Source: Pyxicephalus adspersus
Taxonomy: Eukaryota; Chordata; Amphibia; Anura; Pyxicephalidae
DNA length: 64,000 nt
Assembly (NCBI RefSeq): GCF_032062135.1
Contig: NC_092859.1
Location: forward strand, 23,473,126-23,537,125
Reading direction: 5' to 3'
Under the pieces are notes generated by a model. It made no database searches. It saw only the letters and a program-made list of their open reading frames with translations, and was not told the DNA's origin. The position numbers and the translations under genes were made by a program. Positions 56,260-64,000 of the stretch are shown piece after piece. Position 1 is the stretch's first letter. Every line of letters begins with the position of its first letter.

Positions 56260-57030
56260 CATATTTTCATTTTACACACAGTTTCTCATCCTGGTCTGTT
56301 TAATTCAGTACCTCTGTATCACAATGTTTCATATCTGTCTATTACATACAGTGCCTTATACCTCTGTATTCACCTAGTGTATAATACTTTTCAATTACCT
56401 ACAGAGCCTAATACCTCTGTATTACATACAGTGCCTCATTCTACACTTAGGGGTCTATTTATAAAGTAGTGAATCTGACATTTGCTGAAACATTCCCTGT
56501 TGGAGGCCCCTCCAGTCCCATGTGTTTTAATTAAAATATATTTCTATAATCTCCCACAATGGTCTATCATCTTCAACTTTTAAGAACTTCAATAAATCAG
56601 GCTCAATGCCTCATATTTATCTACTACATATAATGCTTTATATCTCTGCATTGCCCAGAGTTCCTTATACCTGTTTAAATATTACTCACAGTGCCTCATA
56701 CCATTAACTGTAGCAGAGAAAAGAAGGGTCAGGAAGGAACCTGTTTTATCACTGGGCTAATTACAAGGGGAGTAACTGATTCTCCACCAGCCAATGGTCC
56801 TAGTCAATGGCAGATTCACTACTTTATAAATAGATCATTTAGATTTTATTACTTGAGTATTACGTATAGGGCCTAATACTTCTGTTTTACATACAGAGCT
56901 TCATACTTCTGTATTTCACTGTCTAAAACTGGTTTGTTACCTATGAAGCCTAATACCTTTGTTTTACATGCACTGCCTCATACCTCTATATGTCACTTAG
57001 GGGTCTAAATGATTCCCCTGTCAATTAACT
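56260..57030. repeat. Degenerate tandem repeat (CCTCATACCTCTGTATTAC)
   Basis: Irregular units of about 28-40 bp, such as ACATACAGTGCCTCATACCT and CTACAGAGCCTAATACCTCT, interrupted by MITEs. They resume at 57380-57740 and 58290-58410. The style recalls the 40-bp array in unit 1. Confidence 0.65.
56452..56848. mobile_element. Fold-back MITE with ends TTATAAAGTAGTGAATCTG
   Basis: The left end TTTATAAAGTAGTGAATCTGAC (56458) and right end CAGATTCACTACTTTATAAATA (56809) are inverted copies; in between are scraps of other repeats. It is one of several in this flank. Confidence 0.6.
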
Positions 57031-57049
57031 CTAGATTCGTTTATAATTC

Positions 57050-57265
57050 TCTTAGATTGTAAGCTCTTCTGGGCAGGGTCCTCTCTTCCTCCTGTGTCAC
57101 TGTTTGTATCTGTCTGTTATTTACAACCCCTGTTTAATGTACAGCACTGCGTAATATGTTGGCGCTATATAAAAACTGTAAAATAATTTTTATTATTATT
57201 ATTATAAATACTAATATTAATAATAGTAATAGTAATAATAATAATAATAATAATGATTTTCAATT
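57050..57265 (+). mobile_element. LINE 3' end with (ATT)n tail, truncated
   Basis: AGATTGTAAGCTCTTCTGGG, CAACCCCTGTTTAATGTACA and GTTGGCGCTATATAAAAACT, then a long ATT/AAT run. Confidence 0.8.
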
Positions 57266-57379
57266 ACACAGAAAACATTTCCTATTGTGACAGCTGTGCA
57301 CTTTTGAAATTAGCCACTAGGCGGCAGAACGAGTCATTATTTTAATAGGATTCACCTAGAGAGATAACACTGTCAGTGA

Positions 57380-57745
57380 ACTCAATTTATACATAGTCCT
57401 TAGTGCCTAATATTGGCCTATTACCTAAAAAGCATAATACCTCTTTATTACATGCTGTGCTTCATACTTTTGCATTTCACTTAGTACCTAATACTGGTCA
57501 ACTATCTTCAGAGCATAATACACTGAATTGCATACAGTGCCTCATATCTGTGCATTTTACTTAGTTTTTAATAATGGTCTACAATCTACAAAGCCTAATA
57601 ACTCTGCATTCAATACATTGCCTCATACATCTATATGTCACTTAGTGTCTAATTCCTAATATCTACAGAGCCTGATACCTCTGTATAACATGCAATGTTT
57701 TGTACCTGTTTTTGACTACTTTCAGTGCCTCAAACTTTATGTTAA
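57380..57745. repeat. Degenerate tandem repeat, continued
   Basis: Same CTCATAC..CTGTATT..ACAGAGCCTAATAC style as 56260-57030. Confidence 0.55.
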
Positions 57746-57751
57746 TCGCAG

Positions 57752-58010
57752 TGGGCCTGATTTAATAAAGCTTTCCAAGGCTGGAGAGAATACACTTTCA
57801 TCAGTGAAGCTGGGTGATCAAGCAAACCTGGAATGGATTTTCTTAAAAGTAATTTGCTGTTTGTAGGAAAATGTTTAATTTCAAGTTTCAAGTTTCCAAT
57901 CCTGGACCAAATCCATTTCAAGTTTGCTGGATCACCCAGCTTCACTGATGAAAGAGCATCTCTCCAGCCATGGAGAGCTTTAATAAATCAGGTCCCTTGT
58001 CTACTAATGT
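57752..58010. mobile_element. Fold-back MITE, best copy
   Basis: GGGCCTGATTTAATAAAGCT at the left and AGCTTTAATAAATCAGGTCC at the right. Inner halves TCATCAGTGAAGCTGGGTGA and TCACCCAGCTTCACTGATGA pair almost perfectly, so nearly the whole element can form one hairpin. No coding. An open frame along it (57833-58099) is incidental. Confidence 0.85.
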
Positions 58011-59044
58011 TTTCTAGGCTGGAGAAAATTGACCATCATGTGAGAGCAATTTATGTCATGTGCATGCATAATAAGCACTATAAAGTATTCCATGTATGAA
58101 TATTACTATATTAGCACATCCTGTATCTTACTGAGACTTTAACAACTCACACAGTGGTCTGCTATGACACCAGTAAAAATTTCAAAGTTTTCCACTTTTA
58201 TTAGCAAACAATTAAAAAAAATTAAAAATATATTTGTAAGATTTCCCACAATGGTCTACAATCTCTGGTCTTGAAGAACTTTATTAAATCAAGCCCAATG
58301 CCTATTATTATCTACTACATATAATGCTTTATACCTCTACATTGTCTGGAGTTCCTAATCCCTGCCTATATTATATAGTGCCACATACCTCTCTAATACT
58401 CACAGTGCCCCATGCTGTTAACTTAAGTGGAGAACAATGATTATCATTATCATTGAGCAAATCACATTCAGCCGAGAAAGATAACTCCAGTTCCTTGGAT
58501 TTTAAATGTATAGTTAGTTTTTGCTTTACGTCTTCCTTTAAAATGTATAGGTAGAATTTTTATTTCAAATGATATAAAATATGATATTAAAGCAACTTGG
58601 TGCCAGTGGGCGAACTTGCAATAATGAGTTCCAATTTTAAACATCTGCCTTTCAAGCCCCTTTTGTACTGACCAATATTAGAACTGGGCTCTGCTGATTA
58701 CTAACGTAATGAGATACGTAACTACTGACCATTAATTTAAGGAAGAGATGGTGTTCTTTACTGACCATTAATATAACAGGGCTGTTTAGCACTGACCACC
58801 TATAGAGGAATCAATTTGCCACTCACCAGAAATGGAAGGGGCATTGCTGGGCTCTACTGACCCACAATGAATGGAGGCAATTTTCACTGTCTGATTCTTT
58901 TCTTGGAATTATATCACATGCTTTTTTATGTTTATTATGGAAAATAATTATTTTGAAGGACAGCTTAGATCTAGTGGAAGGAAAATCTTCACATTGTGGG
59001 AAGGAAGGAAACTCAATGCACAAGGATTAAAATCTCAAATCTAA

Positions 59045-59265
59045 ATAATATGGGGAAATCTTACCAGTGATAAAGAGGCAGAACCCCAAACTACTGCAGG
59101 AAATCTCAGTATTGTGGGACAGCCAGAGAACCAAACTAATAGGGGAAATCTCACCATTGTGGCAAGAACATCGGCACCAACTACTGAGAGAAATCTCATC
59201 ATTATGAGAAAAGCACAAATATCGAGGGGAAATCTCAGCATGGTAGGAGCAGCAGAAGATAGAAA
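59045..59265. repeat. 45-bp tandem repeat, about 5 units
   Basis: GAAATCT recurs at 59055, 59100, 59145, 59190 and 59229 (spacing 45, 45, 45, 39). The 45-bp period is a multiple of 3, so both strands stay open with a 15-residue repeat; on the plus strand RGNLTIV / ERNLIIM / RGNLSMV. No start or splice support. Confidence 0.7.
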
Positions 59266-59309
59266 TAAATATTGGCATAAACTGTTATTAGATCTCTTAG
59301 TATAAAGTA

Positions 59310-59452
59310 GGATGTCTGAATAGTAGCAGCCAACACTAGGGACATTCCCTGAAACATGCCCTGGTTAGGGAACATTTACTGTCATTGAAATACAAAGACT
59401 TGGAAATGTTTTAGGGAATGTCAGATTCACTTCTTTATAAATAGAAACCTAA
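59310..59452. mobile_element. Right part of a TTATAAAG..GAATCTGACATTCC MITE
   Basis: GGAATGTCAGATTCACTTCTTTATAAATAG at the right, with GACATTCCCTGAAACATGCC at the left. Confidence 0.5.
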
Positions 59453-59671
59453 GAGTCAATCATACCACTCCTTTGTCATAAATCTAACTTCCAGCAGGTA
59501 CAGTATGCAAATGATGACATTGAACTTGGTGCTTAGATTAACACACCCTGTTATCTTCCAGTTTAAATGAAGTGTACATCAGAAGAGAATACTTAGTTGG
59601 GGAGTTAACTTTCAATTTAGGTGTTACATGATCATTTTAGACGGTATGGGTAGAGTTTGAAGGTTTAGACT

Positions 59672-59888
59672 TTGGGCCTGATTTATTAAAGGCTAGGGAA
59701 GATGCACTTTCATCAGTGAAGCTAGGTGATCCAGCAAGCCTGGAATGGATTTCCTCAACGTATTTGCTTTTTGGTAGAAAATGTTTTGAATCCTGGACCA
59801 GACCTATTCCAGGTTTGCTGGATCAACCAGCTTCACTGATGACAGTGTGTCCTCTCCAGCCATAGATAGCTTTAATAAATCAGGCCCT
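59672..59888. mobile_element. Fold-back MITE, second good copy
   Basis: GGGCCTGATTTATTAAAG / CTTTAATAAATCAGGCCC ends and CATCAGTGAAGCTAGGTGAT / ATCAACCAGCTTCACTGATG inner halves. Same family as 57752-58010. Confidence 0.85.
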
Positions 59889-60194
59889 ATGTTTAGAGGG
59901 AACAGGCATTCCCATGTGACTCCAGTTCATTCATTCTCAATAGGCCTAGGGAAGCCACAAGTACATTGCAACCTAACCACCAAATGTGATTATAACCAAA
60001 TTTCCAGGCAAAAACAAATGTTTAGGATGAGGTATAAAAGTTATTGTTTTTTATATGTTTTAGGCATCATGAAATCGTGCTTATTAATATTCTGCATTTT
60101 CCCATCAGGTGCCGTAAAGTCAATCTTGTGTATCTGAAATTGGCTACAATGTTCTAATTTCTAAAAAATAAAATTGTAATGAAATAAATTAATG

Positions 60195-60345
60195 AGGAGT
60201 TTTTTATAAAACAGTGAATCTGACAAAACATTCCCTGCTGGAGAATCAGTTACTGCCACTAAAACACATGAACCTGGAAGACTCTCAAGCAGAGAATGTT
60301 TCAATGAATGCCAGATTCATTACTTTATAAATAAACTCCCTAACA
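60195..60345. mobile_element. Fold-back MITE (TTATAAA..GTGAATCTGACA family)
   Basis: TTTTATAAAACAGTGAATCTGACA at the left and TGCCAGATTCATTACTTTATAAATAA at the right; the body has TCAGTTACTGCCACT. Related copy at 62747-62868. Confidence 0.75.
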
Positions 60346-60429
60346 TGTTAACATTTCCAGTTACACAAATCATTCTCAAATAAATTACTCCTATGCTGTA
60401 GGATTAAATCCCAGTGACTAGTTGTTTCA

Positions 60430-60730
60430 CTGGCCTTCCATGTAATATTTGGCTTGCTTCTACTTTCTGCCCCTAAAACCCATTTTTTCAATTAACCTAC
60501 CCGTCTTCGTCTGTCTCCTAAACCCTTACTACTTACCCACCATTTCATATCCCGCTCCTATTGTGTGATACTTCCCCACCTCTAGGATGATAAACTCCTT
60601 TGTGCAGGATCTTCTCCACCTTCTGTCAGTATCTGTCTGTCATTTGCAACCCTTATTTATTGTACAGCGCTGCATAACATGTTGGCGCTATATAAATACA
60701 GTACAAAAATAGAAAACATAATAATAGTAT
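60430..60730 (+). mobile_element. LINE 3' end, decayed
   Basis: GGCTTGCTTCTACTTTCTGC and CCCATTTTTTCAA match the end of the ORF2 frame at 29740-29790, followed by the 3' UTR and GGCGCTATATAAATACAGTA. Confidence 0.7.
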
Positions 60731-60734
60731 GAAA

Positions 60735-61790
60735 TCCAGCTGGTATGTAATGTGATTTTCACCCGGATTATATATTACCAGAAGTGTTTTCATTTGAGTT
60801 GTAATATGTTTAACTATTGTCAGTTAGCTGGAACAACAAATCCACGTGACTTTAAAACTCATTGGATTGTGAAATCCATCTGATTTATTATTAGGTTTGT
60901 GTTGATGTAATTGAATCTGCATTATACAATGCTACTATATTCTACATATAGATCTCCTGCACATCTGTCCTGAATTCACCTGAGAATGTTGTGTAAATTT
61001 ATAGTAGAGGAGTTTTATTTTTCCTGCAAACCCCATGCAGAGGGTCCATGGATGGAGAGAAGAGGAGAGGAGAATCGCCCTCATTTTCCCATTGCTAATA
61101 ACTGCACATTGCCCCCAGATGAAAGGCAACCTAGGTTCCTGCCTATGTATGTTCTCTAATCCTACCCCGGACTGTACATTAGTAGGGTATCTCTCCCCCC
61201 CTAGCTTAGAGCACAGCAAATATAGGGGGGAGCTGGTCAGTCCGGTGTCAGATAATGGGACTTCAATAGGGGGCTGCTTAAAGTCTTTATATAGTTGTAA
61301 TATTGCTTAGCAGGGCATTAAACATTAGTTGCTTGCTTTGTCTTGGCTCTGAATAAATTATTTGCATGTTGGGTGTTTCCAATCAATGCAGAAATACATA
61401 ATTAGTATGTTAAAAATAAAGGAGTCAGGGTTGCCATAAACAGAGGATTTGGAGTTGTATTCTGAGTTTTTATGTACTTACTGCCAACTGTTTATAGAGT
61501 TCAATAACTAAAAGTGGATGATCCATTGCCATTGGCTGATTTCTATAGCCAAGGATTAATTAGTTGGGAAAATTGTGCAAACTAATGTGCTGACCCCTTG
61601 CTCTAGAAACAATTTTACAATATAGTGGTATTTATGGGCAATTTAAAGTAGCCTGCATCGCACTGGGAGGTCTATATTATAGGGAACTGGAACCCAATAA
61701 AAGAACGCAATGTCCTGGCATGATAACGGTCCTGTCACCCAGATACTATGCAAAACAGGACTTGGATAAAGAAAACAGAAAACATTTTCA
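60735..61790. other. Unassigned stretch
   Basis: No exon, repeat family or conserved motif recognised. Confidence 0.4.
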
Positions 61791-61794
61791 GTTC

Positions 61795-61921
61795 CTAGAT
61801 TGTAAGCTCTTCGGGGCAGGGTCCTCTCCTCCTGTGTCACTGTCTGTATTGGTCTGTCATTTGCAACCCCTATTTAAGGTACAGCACTGCGTAGTATGTT
61901 GGCGCTATATAAATCCTGTTT

Positions 61922-61961
<40 letters not shown>

Positions 61962-61962
61962 T
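61795..61962 (+). mobile_element. LINE 3' end with (AAT)n tail
   Basis: TAGATTGTAAGCTCTTCGGG through CTATTTAAGGTACAGCACTG to GGCGCTATATAAATCCTGTT and a long AAT run. Confidence 0.8.
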
Positions 61963-62279
61963 TATACAGCCATAAGGAAGTCACATTATACAGCAGCATA
62001 ATACTTGCACCCCTTCCCGTACACAGGGCCATATTATTACCACACCGGGGCACTGTCACAATGTTTCCCCATAAGGTTCCTGCAGAGGTAGCTAATAGTT
62101 CCATGAGTAATCTTACAGTAAGTCAGTTTAATAGGCACCAATGATCCTTTTCGATATCTGTAAGTATGACATTCTTCCCACTGGCCAGCAGTATAAGAGA
62201 CATTTTTCCCACTGACCCCCTTACTAATATGAGCTGTGAATATAATAATTATGGCTAAGATCATGTGTAGTATCTGTTC

Positions 62280-62745
62280 TTATCAGTTCTGGACGGGTCT
62301 GCCACGATCTGGCCCAGGGGCCAGGGATGAAAAGGTCCGTGGTCCATCTTACGGCCTCACCTTAAAGGTGTGGGGAGGGTGCATGGCTTCTGGTCTGTAC
62401 CCTCCCTAACCTTGGGTCTCTTTTTGGGAGAACCCATTGCCCAAGATGCTTGGGAGGGTTTGGCTCCGGTCAGCCCCCAAAGTATAGTAGGTGGTCTGCC
62501 TAGGCTACGGCTCGGGAAGGGCGCGTTCCAGATTGAGAAGCTTGTCCCCTGTCCGGAGCCTTGTGCCCCTGAGGGTTCAGGTAAAGAGGCCTCAGTTCCC
62601 TTTGGGGCAGGACCACGTAGAGCGCCACCAGCTGCACCAGCAGCAATACAAATCCCAAAGGGGTTCTGACCTTAGAATCTTTATTATCATTCCTACAGGA
62701 AGTGAGGGGAAATCTCCTTTATGAAGAGGATTGTAACTCTATTTA
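62280..62745. other. GC-richer segment of unknown origin
   Basis: CpG- and GC-richer than its flanks, with plus-strand frames rich in Pro/Gly/Leu (62370-62669). No domain recognised; possibly retroelement-derived. Confidence 0.3.
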
Positions 62746-62746
62746 T

Positions 62747-62868
62747 AAAGCAGTGAATCTGACATTCCCTGGTAGGAAATAATTACTGCCATTGAGACAC
62801 ATAGACCTGGAAGATTCCCAGCAGTGAATGTTTAAGGAAATGTCAGATTCTCAGTTTTAAAATTAAGA
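62747..62868. mobile_element. Fold-back MITE (TTATAAAGCAGTGAATCTGACATTCC)
   Basis: TTTATAAAGCAGTGAATCTGACATTCC at the left, AATGTCAGATTCTCAGTTTTAAAATTAA at the right; body shared with 60195-60345. Confidence 0.75.
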
Positions 62869-63019
62869 GTCCTAACTCCAGTTTTTCCTGGATTTTGGAC
62901 ACATTTTCAGATCTAAGAATTGTCCCTTTATATAAGGAAGAGGTAAACATAACTCTGCATTTCATCATTCCATGCAAAACCTATATTATATAAGTATATT
63001 GATACTTTTTATATCACCC

Positions 63020-63610
63020 CACCTTACCAGGGGTCTCCCTCCCAGCACGGCAGGGGTTAATGTGCAGCCAGCTCTTGTTACATTGTATCACCTGCAGCGT
63101 CACGTGACTCCCCCAGGCTGGAAAGGGTTAAAGGGGATTTGTGTACCCTGCAGCTGACACTCTAACACTTCCCATTTCCTTCCTGTTGTCCCCCTTTCTC
63201 TATCTTCCCTTCTGTTATCATTATAGCAAGTAACACTCCATATTAGCATTTCCCAGACCTTCATTTCCTTTCTCTCCCCTCCCCCCTTTTCACTTCCTTC
63301 CCCCATCTTCCTCCTCTCCCCTCTCCCTCCATTTCCTCCCTCCTCCTCCTCCTGGCACGTTTCCTGGTGCGGCCCCTTTAAGAGGCAGAGCTCAGTGCTG
63401 GGAATCCACGTCAGTGTCAGGAGTGGACTCTCCACACTGACATCAATGAGGGAGGAAGAGAGAGAGGGGGGGACCCTGGCTTCCTGGAAACACCCCTCCC
63501 CCACCATGTGCTGCCACTGCTGCTAACTTCTGGAGTCTGGGGGAGACTGCACCCCCCAATCCCCAGCCTGGGGGGCGACACTGAGCGCTGCCATGTGTGC
63601 TGCACACTTC
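63020..63610 (+). promoter_or_regulatory. Candidate promoter and first exon of a downstream gene
   Basis: A sharp change to GC-rich, pyrimidine-tract-bearing sequence, unlike the preceding 60 kb. Near 63587 a GCTGCCATGT start (G at -3) opens MCAAHFNIK, followed directly by AAAG/GTGAGAG, a strong splice donor at 63620. This is what a 5' UTR and short first coding exon would look like. I do not recognise the protein, and the rest of the gene lies outside the window. Confidence 0.35.
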
Positions 63611-63821
63611 AACATAAAGGTGAGAGCAGACTGATGTGTGTGTGTGATCCTGGGCTCTGCCACAACAATACACAGCCAGGACTAATGTTGTGTGTCTGGG
63701 ATCATCTCAAACTTTCTGCTGCTTTCTATTCTTTTCTATGGAAATATTTACCAACAAACTTATGGAGGGGATCAGAGGGAAGGGACTGCCCTGGGGAGGG
63801 AAGGGTTCAATTGTCCTGGGG

Positions 63822-64000
63822 ATTGTACTACATGTATATAGTGCTGACCTATACCGCAGTGCTGTACCATCACACAATCTGCAGCAAAGGAGCTTACACT
63901 CCAATATCCTTATCATACTCACACTTTTACTATTACTGATATTTATTTATATAGTGCTGACCTATACCGCAGTGCTGTACGATCACACAATCTGCAGCTA
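63822..64000. repeat. Direct repeat of ATAGTGCTGACCTATACCGC
   Basis: A segment of about 50 bp (TATAGTGCTGACCTATACCGC to CACACAATCTGCAGC) occurs at about 63837 and again at about 63951, running to the window end. Confidence 0.8.

Overview
This is a piece of vertebrate nuclear genome, most likely from a frog. Genes are split into short exons with GT..AG introns, introns are long and AT-rich, and most of the sequence is repeats. The repeat mix (TTAA-flanked hairpin elements, a LINE 3' end with an (ATT)n tail, tRNA-like SINEs, Penelope-like, DIRS-like and Tc1-like relics) fits an anuran; the species call is inference.

The only recognisable host genes are a plus-strand cluster of PARP12-like mono-ADP-ribosyltransferase units. 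Unit 1 (3399-7128) has four intact 3' exons, including the whole catalytic domain. Its expected 5' exons are not visible, and a 3.2-kb array of 37-bp repeats lies immediately upstream. Unit 2 (15878-18038) is a pseudogene: an in-frame TAG, a broken splice phase and no recognisable terminal catalytic exon. Unit 3 (36760-52882) reads through as ten exons, 1668 nt, 555 codons plus stop, with all splice phases agreeing. It encodes a Ser/Thr-rich N-terminus, one CCCH zinc finger, a tandem WWE region and a PARP catalytic domain with an H-Y-I triad. A fourth decayed trace of the HGT exon lies near 56.16 kb. No other convincing host gene body is present. Two weak candidates are an orphan 40-codon terminal exon at 19185-19307 and a GC-rich promoter/first-exon-like segment near 63.3-63.6 kb.

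Layout: 1-3.25 kb, 37-bp minisatellite; 3.4-7.1 kb, unit 1, whose intron carries a 40-bp repeat array; 7.1-15.8 kb, repeats including a Tc1-like relic at 12.0-13.3 kb; 15.9-18.0 kb, unit 2; 18-31 kb, repeat-rich, with two inverted 1.1-kb TTAA elements, an LTR-like segment, a short assembly gap (26870-26989) and a GC-rich minisatellite; 31.8-35.6 kb, a minus-strand Penelope-like element with a hammerhead-like motif; 36.7-52.9 kb, unit 3, whose 7.2-kb intron 8 holds hAT/BED, TTAA-element and DIRS-like relics; 53-63 kb, downstream flank full of fold-back MITEs and degenerate tandem repeats; 63-64 kb, possible start of the next gene.

Functionally, unit 3 and, if it has 5' exons outside this window, unit 1 would make mono-ADP-ribosyltransferases related to PARP12/PARP13/TIPARP, a family tied in vertebrates to RNA-linked innate immunity and stress responses. 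The mix of intact, partial and dead copies fits a birth-and-death tandem family.
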